From: Nonomuraea pusilla
Lineage (GTDB): Bacteria; Actinomycetota; Actinomycetes; Streptosporangiales; Streptosporangiaceae
DNA length: 64,000 nt
Assembly: GCF_900109355.1 (NCBI RefSeq)
Contig: NZ_FOBF01000025.1
Coordinates: forward strand, 89,687-153,686
Direction: 5' to 3'
This document shows positions 1 through 8,671 of this stretch, in pieces. Position numbers and translations under genes: made by a program. The stretch's first letter is position 1, and each line of letters opens with the position of its first letter. Under the pieces are notes generated by a model. It saw nothing but the letters and a program-made list of their open reading frames with translations, did no database searches and was not told the DNA's origin.

Positions 1-474
1 TCGGCGAAGGCGCCGGCGCTGATGGCGGTGGCGTTCGCCGTCGCGGCGGTCCCGGCCGTGGTGTGGCAGGCGTGGCTGGAGGACTCGGGCGCGGAGGGGC
101 CGTTCTCCGTCGCGGCGTTCCCGCTGGCGGGGCTGCTGCTGGCCGGCGCGTACGTGTGCGGGTTGCTGGCCCTGACGGCCACCCCGGTGGGCCCGGCGCT
201 GGAGGTGGTGTTCGCGCCGCTCGGCCGCATGGCGCTGACGAACTATCTCACGGCGACCGTGCTCGTCCTGGCGCTGAGGGGTCTCCCGTCGGGGGCGCCG
301 CACACGTGGCCGCTGTCGACGGTGCTGCTGATCGCGGGTTCGATCCTGGCCGTGCAGTGGGCGTGGTCGGCCCTGTGGCTGCGCCGGTTCAGGTACGGGC
401 CGCTGGAGTGGTTGTGGCGCTGGGCCACCTGGGGCCGCCGCCCGCGGTCGCGCCGCGCGGAGACCACCGGCTGA
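1..474 (+). CDS. DUF418-type membrane protein, C-terminal part (5' end outside window)
   Basis: The reading frame is open from base 1, so only the last 157 residues are visible. They contain four hydrophobic segments and finish with the hallmark end of DUF418 proteins: a GRMALTNYL segment, then a last membrane span (SILAVQWAWSALWL) followed by RFRYGPLEWLWR and a basic tail. DUF418 proteins are polytopic membrane proteins of about 400 residues whose substrate is not established; the N-terminal half lies upstream of the window. The frame stops at TGA 472-474, and the next 20 bases lead directly into the helD promoter region. The family call is firm; function is unknown. Confidence 0.8.
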   Translation, partial: SAKAPALMAVAFAVAAVPAVVWQAWLEDSGAEGPFSVAAFPLAGLLLAGAYVCGLLALTATPVGPALEVVFAPLGRMALTNYLTATVLVLALRGLPSGAPHTWPLSTVLLIAGSILAVQWAWSALWLRRFRYGPLEWLWRWATWGRRPRSRRAETTG

Positions 475-493
475 GCCGGACGAAGAAGGGTGG

Positions 494-573
494 TTGCTTC
501 GCGGACGGGAGAGGGCTAAGCTCGGTTTCTTGCAAACCGCGAGCCTTAGCTTCACAGCACTCCCGATAGGAGT
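494..573 (+). promoter_or_regulatory. promoter and structured leader of helD
   Basis: A promoter-like pair, TTGCTT (494-499) and TAAGCT (517-522) with a 17-nt spacer, overlaps a long imperfect inverted repeat at 516-549: left arm CTAAGCTCGGTTT, loop CTTGC, right arm AAACCGCGAGCCTTAG. The core CGGTTT/AAACCG is perfect; the outer part pairs with small bulges. A second 5-bp hairpin, ACTCC-CGATA-GGAGT (559-573), contains the ribosome-binding site of helD. HelR/HelD genes that protect RNA polymerase from rifamycins in some actinobacteria carry an inverted-repeat rifamycin-associated element; whether this repeat is equivalent cannot be told here. A role in attenuation or induction is inference. Confidence 0.5.
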
Positions 574-583
574 ATACCACGGA

Positions 584-2884
584 ATGGCGAATGGTCAAGA
601 TGCTCGCTCCGCGGCCCTTGACGCCGAGCAGCGGGTCGTGTCCATGCTCTACACCAGGCTCGACGCGGCGCGCGAGCAGGCCAGGGCGGCGCTGCGCGAG
701 GCCCACGGCAGGGGAGGAGGGCTCGGCCCCGGCCAGGCCATGGTCGAGCGCGAGGTGACCGCCGCCGAACAGGCCCGCAGGCTCGCCCAGCTCGAAGCGG
801 TCGAGCGCGGCCTGTGCTTCGGCCGCGTCGACGACACGCGGGGCGGCACCGTCTACGTCGGCAGGATCGGGCTGCGTGACGAGGAGCACGAGTCCGTCCT
901 GATCGACTGGCGGGCCCCGGCGGCGCGCCCCTTCTACGTGGCCACCGCCACCGACCCCGGCGGGCTGGTGCGCCGCAGGCACCTGCACCTGAAGGAGCGC
1001 ACCGTGGCCGCCATCGACGACGAGGTCTTCGACCTGGAGGGGATGGCCGACGGCGACCGGCGCACCCTCGTCGGCGAGGCGGCGCTGCTGGCGGCGCTGC
1101 GCCGGGGACGCACCGGCCGGATGGGCGACGTCGTCGCCACCATCCAGACCGAGCAGGACCGCGTCATCCGCTCCTCCCTCCAAGGTGCGCTGGTGGTGCA
1201 GGGCGGCCCCGGCACGGGCAAGACGGTCGCCGCGCTGCACCGTGCCGCGTACCTCCTCTACACCCACCGCGACACCCTGGAGCGGCGCGGCGTGCTGGTG
1301 GTCGGCCCGAACCCCATGTTCCTGCGCTACATCAGCCAGGTGCTGCCCGCGCTGGGGGAGACCCAGGTCGTGATGTCCACGCTGGGGGAGCTGTTCCCCG
1401 GCGTGCGGGCCGCCGCGGCCGACCCGCCCGCGGTCGCCGTCGTCAAGGGCGACCCGCGCATGGCCGACGTGGTGGCCGCGGCCGTGGCGGAGCGGCAGCG
1501 GGTGCCGAGGGGCGACCTGGAGATCGAGCTGGACGGTCTCACGCTGAGCGTGCCGCGCGCGGTCTGCGTCCGGCTGCGTGACCGGGCGCGCGCGGTGCGC
1601 CTGCCGCACAACATGGCCCGCAAGCTGTACGTCACCGAGATGTTGAAGGAGCTGGCGCTGGCCGAGGCCCGCGCGCTGGAGCGGTCGCTGCGCATCGAGG
1701 ACCTCGACGTGGACGACCCCGAGCTGACCGAGCCGCTGGACCTCGCCGGCGACCTCGACGAGGTGGACGTCGAGCTGGCCGCCGCCCGGCTGTGGGGCGA
1801 GCCGCCGGTGCGCGCCGCCCTCGACGCGCTGTGGCCAGAGCTGACGCCGTGCGGGCTGGTCGGCGACCTGCTGTCCGCGTCGGACACCCTGTGGTCGGTC
1901 TGCCCGTCCGGCCTGGACTGGGAGGTGCTCGTACGTCCCGAGGGCTCGCCCTGGACGGTCGGCGACGTGCCGCTGCTGGACGAGGCGGCCGAACTGCTCG
2001 GCGAGGACGACTCGGCGCGGCGCGTGGCCGCCAGGCGGGCCGAGTCGGAGTGGGCGGAGCAGGAGCTGTTCGCCCGCGAGGTGCTGGAGACCACCGGGCT
2101 GCTGGAGGAGGGCGTCTTCGGGCGCGCCGACGTGCTGGCCGAGCGCAACGCCGGCGACGGGCAGGGCCTCACCACGGCCGACCGCGCCGTCCGGGACCGG
2201 ACCTGGGCGTACGGGCACGTCATCGTGGACGAGGCCCAGGAGCTGTCGCCGATGGCCTGGCGGATGGTCATGCGCCGCGTGCCGGCCAAGTCGCTCACCG
2301 TCGTGGGCGACGTCGCCCAGACCGGGTCGGCGGCGGGGGCGCGTGACTGGGGCGAGATGCTCGACCCGTACCTGAAGGGGCGCTGGCGGGTGGAGCGGCT
2401 GCTCGTCAACTACCGCACCCCGGTGGAGATCATGCGGGTGGCGGCGGACGTGCTGCGGTCCTTCGCGCCCGGCCAGGAGCCGCCGGAGTCGGTGCGCGAG
2501 GGCGGCACGCCGCCGCGGGCGGTGCGGGTGCCGCCCGGCGCGCTGCCCGGAGCCCTGCCCGCCCTGGCCGCCGCCGAGCTGGCGGAGATCGGGGAGGGCC
2601 GGGTGGGCGTCGTGACGTCCGACCGGCTCAGGCCGCAGGCGGGCCGGCTGTTCCCGGACGCCGACCTCGACTCGCCGATCGCGGTGCTGGACGTCACGCA
2701 GGCCAAGGGGCTGGAGTTCGACGCCGTCGTCGTGGCCGACCCGGCGGGCATCCTGGGGCAGTCGCCGATGGGCGCCCAGGACCTGTACGTCGCGCTGACC
2801 CGGGCGACCAGGCGGCTGACCGTCGTGCACGACGGGGACCTGCCCGAGGTCCTGTCCGGCCTGGCCGCCGGATCGACGACGTGA
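584..2884 (+). CDS. helD: HelD/HelR-like RNA polymerase-associated ATPase (UvrD/Rep superfamily 1)
   Basis: The 766-residue protein matches the HelD family: an N-terminal coiled arm (EQRVVSMLYTRLDAAREQA), the conserved segment with VLIDWRAPAARPFY near residue 110, then a split superfamily 1 ATPase core. Walker A is GGPGTGKT with the Lys at residue 213; the Walker B/DEAQ region is VIVDEAQELSP; the C-terminal domain 2A has QAKGLEFDAVVV and ALTRATRRLTVVH. HelD proteins are not processive helicases; they bind RNA polymerase, open its clamp and recycle stalled complexes, and in some actinobacteria the paralogue HelR displaces rifamycins. ATG 584 is chosen because AGGAG lies 11 nt upstream; an upstream in-frame start at 494 would read through the promoter and hairpin. 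Which subgroup (housekeeping or drug-protective) is undecided. Confidence 0.88.
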   Translation: MANGQDARSAALDAEQRVVSMLYTRLDAAREQARAALREAHGRGGGLGPGQAMVEREVTAAEQARRLAQLEAVERGLCFGRVDDTRGGTVYVGRIGLRDEEHESVLIDWRAPAARPFYVATATDPGGLVRRRHLHLKERTVAAIDDEVFDLEGMADGDRRTLVGEAALLAALRRGRTGRMGDVVATIQTEQDRVIRSSLQGALVVQGGPGTGKTVAALHRAAYLLYTHRDTLERRGVLVVGPNPMFLRYISQVLPALGETQVVMSTLGELFPGVRAAAADPPAVAVVKGDPRMADVVAAAVAERQRVPRGDLEIELDGLTLSVPRAVCVRLRDRARAVRLPHNMARKLYVTEMLKELALAEARALERSLRIEDLDVDDPELTEPLDLAGDLDEVDVELAAARLWGEPPVRAALDALWPELTPCGLVGDLLSASDTLWSVCPSGLDWEVLVRPEGSPWTVGDVPLLDEAAELLGEDDSARRVAARRAESEWAEQELFAREVLETTGLLEEGVFGRADVLAERNAGDGQGLTTADRAVRDRTWAYGHVIVDEAQELSPMAWRMVMRRVPAKSLTVVGDVAQTGSAAGARDWGEMLDPYLKGRWRVERLLVNYRTPVEIMRVAADVLRSFAPGQEPPESVREGGTPPRAVRVPPGALPGALPALAAAELAEIGEGRVGVVTSDRLRPQAGRLFPDADLDSPIAVLDVTQAKGLEFDAVVVADPAGILGQSPMGAQDLYVALTRATRRLTVVHDGDLPEVLSGLAAGSTT

Positions 2885-2896
2885 GGGCGCCGGGGG

Positions 2897-3478
2897 CTAC
2901 GGCTTCACGTAGGTGACCTTCACGTTCAGGTACGCCCAGCCGCCCCGGTCGCGGGCGCGGATCGCGAGCAGGTTGCAGCACTCCAGGGCGCTCGCGGGGA
3001 CGACGACGTCGATGGCGCCCGCCTTGCAGTTGCCGCTCGCGACCGTCTGCAGCAGGGTGCCGTTCATGTAGACCTGGGCGTCGTTGTCGACGGTGCCCTG
3101 GATGCGTACCTCCTGGGCGTCGCGCGGCAGGTGGATCCAGTGGCGCGCGAGGAGCTCGGTGTTCACCGCCCACCCGGTCTTGACCGTGGCGGGCCGGTTC
3201 CAGGGGCACTGGCCCGAGGGCGAGCCGAACCCGGCCTGCCCGACCGCCCAGCCGCTGTCGTCGTAGCCCCGCTCGTAGAAGCGGGGCGCGTCGCCGGAGG
3301 GCGGCACCTGCAGGTACCTCCAGCCGGTGGCGTTGTAGTCGAGCGCGGTGACCACGCTCTCGCGGGCCCCGGCCGCGACGGCGGGGGCGGGGCACAGCGT
3401 GGCGGCGGCGAGCAGCGACGCCGTCGCGAGGGCCGTGGACAGCGCCGTGGGAAGGAGGCGAGGGGGTGTCTTCGGCAT
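2897..3478 (-). CDS. secreted galactose-binding-like (jelly-roll) protein
   Basis: This 193-residue protein starts with a clear Sec signal peptide (hydrophobic LLPTALSTALATASLLAAATL, likely cleavage after AVAAG). ATG 3478 is preceded by AAGGAAG at good spacing. The mature part resembles the accessory beta-sandwich that follows beta-galactosidase and other glycosidase domains: Trp-rich start with ATGWRYLQV, YDDSGWAVGQAGFG, then VDNDAQVYMNGTLL and a final NLLAIRARDRGGWAYLNVKV. No catalytic domain is attached, so it is probably a free carbohydrate-binding or adhesin-type exoprotein. It is convergent with helD (12-base gap). Two Cys pairs may form disulfides. The fold is inferred from motif pattern; the ligand is unknown. 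Confidence 0.65.
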   Translation of the reverse strand: MPKTPPRLLPTALSTALATASLLAAATLCPAPAVAAGARESVVTALDYNATGWRYLQVPPSGDAPRFYERGYDDSGWAVGQAGFGSPSGQCPWNRPATVKTGWAVNTELLARHWIHLPRDAQEVRIQGTVDNDAQVYMNGTLLQTVASGNCKAGAIDVVVPASALECCNLLAIRARDRGGWAYLNVKVTYVKP

Positions 3479-3545
3479 GACGTTCTTCCTTGTCGTTCGC
3501 GGTCGGCGGCCCCGGGCGGAGATCGCTGGGGGCCGCAACAGAACG

Positions 3546-3559
3546 TAGTGATCACTATA
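3546..3559 (-). promoter_or_regulatory. palindromic operator overlapping a -10 element of the secreted-protein gene
   Basis: TAGTGATCACTA at 3546-3557 is a perfect 12-bp palindrome. On the minus strand it overlaps TATAGT (3559-3554), a good -10 hexamer about 75 bp upstream of the start at 3478. No convincing -35 is seen at 17 bp. A repressor site is a reasonable inference; the neighbouring MarR protein is one candidate binder, though its own operator candidate has a different sequence. Confidence 0.35.
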
Positions 3560-3625
3560 CGGAGAGTGACAGTAGCGGAAAGGTGACGTCTGCCTGCCGG
3601 GCGTCCGGCCCGGCCTGCCGGGGGA

Positions 3626-4072
3626 TCAGTGCTCGTACAGCTGCTCGGCGATCGCGCGGACGCGGTGGGTCACGTGGTCGAGGGCGCGCAGCGTCTCGGT
3701 GTCGAGGTGCGCCATGATGCGGCGGTACTGCTCCAGGCCCGTGCTGTTGATCTGCTCGACCAGCTCGGCGCCCCGCGGGGTGAGCTCGACGCGGCGCACG
3801 CGCCGGTCGTGCGGGTCCTCGTGCCTGGTGGTCAGGCCCTGGGCCACGAGGCGGTCGACGATGCCGGTGACGGTGCCGAGGCTGACGCCGAGGGCGTGCG
3901 CGAGGTCCTGGCCGGAGGCCGAGCCGCTGCACGCCAGCAGCACCACCACCTTGAGCTGGCGCATCGTGAGGTTGGAGCTGAACAGGGCCGACTGCTGCCG
4001 TGCCAGCAGGCGGCCCAGGTCGCGCTGGGTCTCGGTGATCCGGGTGATCAGGTCTTCGCGTTCGTCGTTCAC
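3626..4072 (-). CDS. MarR-family transcriptional regulator
   Basis: A 148-residue winged-helix protein: N-terminal dimerisation helix (LITRITETQRDLGRLLARQ), helix-turn-helix SGQDLAHALGVSLGTVTGIVDRLVAQGL, and wing DPHDRRVRRVELTPRGAELV, all standard MarR features and length. The start is taken as GTG 4072 because GAGG lies 5 nt upstream and because the longer alternative (ATG 4114) has no ribosome-binding site and would place an operator-like inverted repeat inside the gene; a leaderless ATG 4114 is not excluded. It is divergent from an RND efflux pump, so it most likely represses that pump and is relieved by a ligand. Pairing by position is inference. Confidence 0.85.
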   Translation of the reverse strand: MNDEREDLITRITETQRDLGRLLARQQSALFSSNLTMRQLKVVVLLACSGSASGQDLAHALGVSLGTVTGIVDRLVAQGLTTRHEDPHDRRVRRVELTPRGAELVEQINSTGLEQYRRIMAHLDTETLRALDHVTHRVRAIAEQLYEH

Positions 4073-4086
4073 GCCCACCTCTTCGC

Positions 4087-4108
4087 TTCCTGAGAAGGTT
4101 ATCAGGAA
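4087..4108. promoter_or_regulatory. MarR-type operator between regulator and RND pump
   Basis: TTCCTGA (4087-4093) and TCAGGAA (4102-4108) form a perfect 7-bp inverted repeat separated by 8 bases, so the half-site centres lie about 15 bp apart. It sits between the MarR start and the pump start at 4180, where a MarR dimer would control both directions. A possible -10 for the pump is TAGTCT (4147-4152). Confidence 0.5.
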
Positions 4109-4179
4109 CGTCATGTGACGCTAAATATTCGTACAAAGCGAAGTGTTAGTCTGGGGCGAAATCTTGGAGGGGAAGCCCT

Positions 4180-7100
4180 ATGACCGCTCTCGCGCGGTTG
4201 AGCCTGGTCAACCGCACTCTTGTCATCTTGATCGCGGTCGTGCTCAGCGCCTTCGGCGCGTTCACGATCCCGCAGCTGAAACAGCAGTTGTTCCCGTCGC
4301 TGGCGTTTCCCGGCGCCTTCGTGGTGGCGCCGTACATGGGCGCCTCGCCGGAGATCGTGGAGGACCAGGTCACCCAGCCGATCGAGGACTCCCTGAAGGG
4401 TATCGCCGGCCTGGAGCAGATGACCTCCACGTCGCGTGAGGGCCTCGCGCAGGTCCAGGTGGCCTTCGAGTACGGCACCGACATCGAGTCCGCGGTGAAC
4501 AAGATGAGCCAGGCCCTCACCGGCCTGAACCTGCCCGACGGCGTCGACCCGCAGGTCGTCGCGGGCAACACCGACGACATCCCGGTGATGGTGCTGGCCG
4601 TCGGCGACGGCGGCGACGAGCGGGCCATGGCCGACAAGCTGCGCCGCATCGCCGTACCCGACCTGCAGGGAGTCGAGGGCGTACGCGAGGTGACCGTCAC
4701 CGGCACCCGCGACGAGGTCGTCACGATCAAGCCGGACGTCGCCAAGATGGCGCTCGCCGGCGTGTCGGCGGCGCAGATCCCCGAGGCGCTGAGGGCCAAC
4801 GGCACCCCCATCCCCGCCGGCACGCTCACCTCCGACGGCAAGGCGCTGACCGTCCAGGTCGGCAGCAGGATCGACACGATCGAGAAGCTGAAGGACCTCT
4901 ACCTCACCCCGGCGCAGCCGCAGGCCGCCCCGCAGCAGGCGCAGGGCCGCCCCCAGACCGGCCAGCCGGGCCGCCCCGCCCAGGCCGGGCAGCCCGGCGC
5001 CCAGGCGCAGCAGCCCGCCGCGGCCAAGCCGCGCAAGCCCGTCAAACTGGGCGACGTCGCCACGATCAGCCGCGGCCTCGCCGACGCCTCCGTCATCACC
5101 CGCACCGACGGCAAGGCCAGCCTGGGCCTGTCCATCACCATGACGCCCGACGGCAACGCCGTGGCCATCTCCCACGCCGTGCGCGACAAGCTGCCCGACC
5201 TGACCAAGGAACTCGGCGACTCCACCGACACGCGGGTGTCCGTCGTCTTCGACCAGGCGCCGTACGTGGAGCAGTCCATCGAGAACCTCACCACCGAGGG
5301 CCTGCTGGGCCTGGCGTTCGCGGTGCTGGTCATCCTCGTCTTCCTGCTGTCGGTGCGCTCGACCATCGTCACCGCGGTGTCGATCCCGCTGTCGGTCGTG
5401 ATCGCGCTCATCGCGCTGTGGGCGGGCGACTACTCACTCAACATGCTCACCCTGGGCGCGCTCACGATCGCCGTCGGCCGCGTCGTCGACGACTCGATCG
5501 TGGTGCTGGAGAACATCAAGCGCCACCTCGGCTACGGCGAGGCCAAGCTCACCGCCATCCTGTCGGCCGTGCGCGAGGTGTCCGGCGCGGTCACCGCCTC
5601 CACCCTGACCACCGTCGCCGTGTTCGCGCCGATCGCCGTCGTCGGCGGCATGGTCGGCGAGCTGTTCCGCCCCTTCGCCGTCACCGTGGCCGTGGCGCTG
5701 CTCGCCTCCCTGGTCGTGTCGCTGACCGTCATCCCGGTGCTGGCGTACTGGTTCCTCAAGGCGCCCGACCTGACGCCCGAGCAGGCCAGGGCGCAGCGCG
5801 AGGAGGCCGAGGCCAAGGAGCTGCGCAGCCCCCTGCAGCGCGCCTACCTGCCGGTGCTGCGCTTCGCCACCAGGTACAAGCTGGTGACCGTGCTCATCGG
5901 CGTGGCCGTGTTCGTCGCCACCATGGGCCTGGCCGGCGGGCTGCGGACCAACTTCCTCGACTCCTCCGGCCAGAACACCATCTCCGTCACCCAGCGGATG
6001 CCCGTCGGCACGGACCTCGCCACCACCGACGCCGCCGCCAAGAAGGTCGAGCAGGTGCTCGCCGACCTCGACGGCGTCGAGTCGTACCAGGTGAACGTGG
6101 GCGGCGGCAACGCCATGCGCGGCGGCGTCGGCGGCACGGCCGACCGGGCCTCCTACTCCATCACCGTCGCCGACGACGCCGACTCGGCCAAGGTCGAGCA
6201 GGCGCTGCGCGACAAGGTCGCGGCCCTGTCCGGCGTCGGCGAGGTCAAGGTGGGCGGCGCCGGGGGAGGCGGGTTCTCCTCCGACACCATCGACGTGATC
6301 GTGCGCGCCCCCGACGTCAAGGCGCTCCGCGCCGCCGCCGACCAGATCAAGGCCGCGATGGGCCAGGTGTCCGGGCTGCGCGACGTGTCGTCCAACCTGG
6401 AGGACAGCGCCCCCCGCGTCGAGGTCGTCGTCGACCGCGAGAAGGCCGCGGAGAAGGGCCTGACGGAGACGCAGATCGGGCAGGCCGTGGCGCAGGCGTT
6501 CCGCGGCGCGCCGCTCGGCCAGCTCACCCTGGACGGACGCGTCGGCGACCTCGTGCTGCGCGGCTCCGACGCGCCCGAGGACGTCAAGGCCATCGAGAAG
6601 CTCCAGCTGCCCACCGCCGCCGGGCTGGTGCGGCTGTCGTCCGTGGCCGACGTCAAGCAGGTCGCGGGACCGAGCCAGGTGACCCGCGTCGACGGCGACC
6701 GCTCCGCCACCGTCTCCGGCAAGGCGGAGAGCGGCGACCTCGGCACCGTCACGCAGGCGCTGCGCGACAAGCTGAAGGGCGTCACCCTCGCCTCCGGCGC
6801 GAGCTTCGAGGTGGGCGGCGCGTCCGCCGACCAGGAGCAGGCGTTCTCCGACCTCGGCATGGCGATGCTCGTGGCGATCGCGATCGTGTTCCTCATCATG
6901 GTGGCGACGTTCCGCAGCTTCGTCCAGCCCGTCATCCTGCTGGTGTCCATCCCGTTCGCGGCGACCGGCGCGATCGGCCTGCTGGTGGCGACCGACACCG
7001 CCCTGGGCGTGCCCGCGCTCATCGGCATGCTGATGCTGATCGGCATCGTCGTCACCAACGCCATCGTGCTGATCGACCTCATCAACCAGTACCGCGAGCA

Positions 7101-7428
7101 GGGGATGGGCGTCGTCGAGGCGGTCATCGAAGGCGGCAGGCGGCGGCTGCGCCCCATCCTCATGACGGCCGTGGCGACCATCTGCGCGCTGACGCCGATG
7201 GCGCTGGGCGTGACCGGCTCGGGCGGCTTCATCGCCCAGCCGCTGGCCATCGTCGTGATCGGCGGCCTGATCTCGTCCACGCTGCTGACCCTGGTGCTCG
7301 TGCCGACCCTCGTGGTGGCCACGACCAGGAAGCGCGACCGCGGGCCGAAGGCCCCCCGGTCCGGCGGGCCGGCGCCCGAGAGCGCGGGCGAGGCGGCGAA
7401 GGAGAAGCTGGCGGGCCAACCGGCCTGA
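4180..7428 (+). CDS. RND-family efflux transporter (AcrB/SwrC-like inner membrane pump)
   Basis: The 1082-residue protein has the duplicated RND layout: N-terminal membrane helix (NRTLVILIAVVLSAFGAF), a first periplasmic-type loop, six membrane helices, a second loop and six more helices. The proton-relay pair expected in TM4 is present as Asp437-Asp438 (GRVVDDSIVVLENI). Residues about 245-287 in the first loop are a Pro/Gln/Ala/Gly-rich insertion typical of actinobacterial members and probably surface-exposed. GGAGGGG just upstream of ATG 4180 is a strong ribosome-binding site. No membrane-fusion or outer-channel partner is adjacent, as expected in Gram-positive bacteria where these act alone. 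The divergent MarR gene suggests inducible export of a toxic compound or lipid; the substrate is unknown. A perfect terminator follows at 7441. Confidence 0.92.
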   Translation: MTALARLSLVNRTLVILIAVVLSAFGAFTIPQLKQQLFPSLAFPGAFVVAPYMGASPEIVEDQVTQPIEDSLKGIAGLEQMTSTSREGLAQVQVAFEYGTDIESAVNKMSQALTGLNLPDGVDPQVVAGNTDDIPVMVLAVGDGGDERAMADKLRRIAVPDLQGVEGVREVTVTGTRDEVVTIKPDVAKMALAGVSAAQIPEALRANGTPIPAGTLTSDGKALTVQVGSRIDTIEKLKDLYLTPAQPQAAPQQAQGRPQTGQPGRPAQAGQPGAQAQQPAAAKPRKPVKLGDVATISRGLADASVITRTDGKASLGLSITMTPDGNAVAISHAVRDKLPDLTKELGDSTDTRVSVVFDQAPYVEQSIENLTTEGLLGLAFAVLVILVFLLSVRSTIVTAVSIPLSVVIALIALWAGDYSLNMLTLGALTIAVGRVVDDSIVVLENIKRHLGYGEAKLTAILSAVREVSGAVTASTLTTVAVFAPIAVVGGMVGELFRPFAVTVAVALLASLVVSLTVIPVLAYWFLKAPDLTPEQARAQREEAEAKELRSPLQRAYLPVLRFATRYKLVTVLIGVAVFVATMGLAGGLRTNFLDSSGQNTISVTQRMPVGTDLATTDAAAKKVEQVLADLDGVESYQVNVGGGNAMRGGVGGTADRASYSITVADDADSAKVEQALRDKVAALSGVGEVKVGGAGGGGFSSDTIDVIVRAPDVKALRAAADQIKAAMGQVSGLRDVSSNLEDSAPRVEVVVDREKAAEKGLTETQIGQAVAQAFRGAPLGQLTLDGRVGDLVLRGSDAPEDVKAIEKLQLPTAAGLVRLSSVADVKQVAGPSQVTRVDGDRSATVSGKAESGDLGTVTQALRDKLKGVTLASGASFEVGGASADQEQAFSDLGMAMLVAIAIVFLIMVATFRSFVQPVILLVSIPFAATGAIGLLVATDTALGVPALIGMLMLIGIVVTNAIVLIDLINQYREQGMGVVEAVIEGGRRRLRPILMTAVATICALTPMALGVTGSGGFIAQPLAIVVIGGLISSTLLTLVLVPTLVVATTRKRDRGPKAPRSGGPAPESAGEAAKEKLAGQPA

Positions 7429-7440
7429 CGCGTTCCAGCT

Positions 7441-7471
7441 GCCCGGCGGGGTTCCCCGGACCCCGCCGGGC
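7441..7471 (+). terminator. hairpin terminator of the RND pump gene
   Basis: GCCCGGCGGGGT (7441-7452) pairs perfectly with ACCCCGCCGGGC (7460-7471) across a 7-nt loop, 13 bases after the stop codon, and is followed by a short pyrimidine stretch (CTCTTC). No long T tract is present, which is common for GC-rich actinobacterial terminators. Confidence 0.75.
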
Positions 7472-7534
7472 CTCTTCGCACCGCGATCGACACGTACTGT
7501 TTCGGGTCGATCACTCACGGCAATGATGGGGTGC

Positions 7535-7831
7535 ATGAAGAGAACCAGCGAACGTTCCATCGGCTCGGCGGCCCCCCGCATGACGGTCCTCGCCATCGGC
7601 GCGCTGCTGACCGGCTGGATGGCCGTCACCTCTCCGGCCGGCGCCGCCCACGCCGACGCGCTCGGCCACGGCGGAGGGAAGCGCGGCGGGCACGCCTGCC
7701 GCGACGGCGCCATGCGGGTGGGCGGCCAGGGGTACTGGACCTGCGCCCAGGGCAAGTGGTCCTACACCAAGTGCGGCCTCGCCTGGTCGAAGCGCGTAGG
7801 CAAGGACAAGGTCATCTGCAGCCGCCACTGA
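7535..7831 (+). CDS. small secreted Cys-containing protein
   Basis: A 98-residue precursor with a basic N-terminus, a hydrophobic stretch (MTVLAIGALLTGWMAVTSPAGAAHA) and likely cleavage after AHA. The mature part, about 60 residues, is basic and carries four Cys (HAC, YWTC, TKC, VIC), which could make two disulfides. Possible starts are ATG 7523, 7526 and 7535; 7535 is preferred because it gives a normal signal-peptide length, but none has a strong ribosome-binding site. It is convergent with the next gene (4-base gap). I do not recognise a family. The fold may be like small secreted SH3- or CBM-type modules, but that is only a guess from Trp/Tyr content. Confidence 0.6.
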   Translation: MKRTSERSIGSAAPRMTVLAIGALLTGWMAVTSPAGAAHADALGHGGGKRGGHACRDGAMRVGGQGYWTCAQGKWSYTKCGLAWSKRVGKDKVICSRH

Positions 7832-7835
7832 CCCG

Positions 7836-8552
7836 TCACCTCTTCGGCGAGCCCTGGCAGCGGATGGGATACAGGGCCTCGGCGAACGGGTTGCCGTAGC
7901 CCAGCGCCTCCAGGCGGACCGCTCCGCTGTACCTCGGCTGCCGCGTCCAGTAGGCGGACTGCACGCTGAGGTATCCGCTGGGCGGGACGGTGGTGCTGCT
8001 GTAGGAACCCGGCACCCCGTCGACCACCCAACGCCAGGTGAGCTGCGTTCCCGCAGGAGCGCGGAACGTGCCGTGGGCGGTCACGTACGGCGCCTCCAGG
8101 CAGTCGCCGTAGTAGGCCATCGGCGTGAACGCCGAGACCCCCACGCCGCCGGCGGGGACGTCCGCCTGCCGGCACGTGATGCTGTAGGGCGCCTCCCTGA
8201 AGGGCATGTTCTGGTTCAGCACCTCGATGCGTACGGTGCCGGTGACACCGGTCGTGGTGCCGCTGTACCAGAAATCGCCGATCGTCTGCCGCAGGCCCGC
8301 CCTGAGCTGCTGCGTCCTGGTGACTCCCGGCGTGCCGTCGACGACCAGACGGTAGCTGACCTCGGTGTCGCGGTCCGTCGTGACCAGCGCGCTCGCCGTG
8401 AGACCGGCCACCGGCCGGCACTGGCCCTCGTAGACGGGCGCCAGGATGTACGGCATGGTGAGCTGGGCGACGTCGGAGGCGGCGGCGGCCGAGGCGGGAG
8501 GGGCGGCCAGGACGCCGCCGAGCAGAAGGGCGGCCGGCAGGAATCTCTTCAT
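7836..8552 (-). CDS. secreted protein with two related Cys-paired domains
   Basis: A 238-residue protein with a signal peptide (KRFLPAALLLGGVLAAPPASA). The mature part is an internal duplication of two domains of about 95 residues. Both start near a Cys (YEGQC and YGDC), contain a matching VVDG(T/V)PG segment in the middle, and end with an aromatic-Pro-Ile-x-Cys motif (YSITC and YPIRC). Each domain would thus close with one disulfide and is probably an all-beta sandwich. Similar actinomycete proteins are annotated only as hypothetical. The promoter region is shared with the divergent gene at 8672. The duplication is seen directly; fold and role are inference. Confidence 0.65.
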   Translation of the reverse strand: MKRFLPAALLLGGVLAAPPASAAAASDVAQLTMPYILAPVYEGQCRPVAGLTASALVTTDRDTEVSYRLVVDGTPGVTRTQQLRAGLRQTIGDFWYSGTTTGVTGTVRIEVLNQNMPFREAPYSITCRQADVPAGGVGVSAFTPMAYYGDCLEAPYVTAHGTFRAPAGTQLTWRWVVDGVPGSYSSTTVPPSGYLSVQSAYWTRQPRYSGAVRLEALGYGNPFAEALYPIRCQGSPKR

Positions 8553-8671
8553 CCGGCCATGATCGCGGCGGCTTCCTGCGAGCCTCTTGGAGCTCGGTTG
8601 GACCCGCCCCGCTCCCCCCGGTGGCGGAAGACGAAGCGGACGAGGCCGGCGAGCGCGGGGATACTGCGGTC

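Noticed and set aside
389..2830. Minus-strand open frame opposite helD
   Set aside because: No homology or start context; shadow of helD.
4111..7755. Long minus-strand and shifted plus-strand frames across the RND gene
   Set aside because: Low-complexity Arg/Gly/His-rich products typical of out-of-frame reading of GC-rich DNA.
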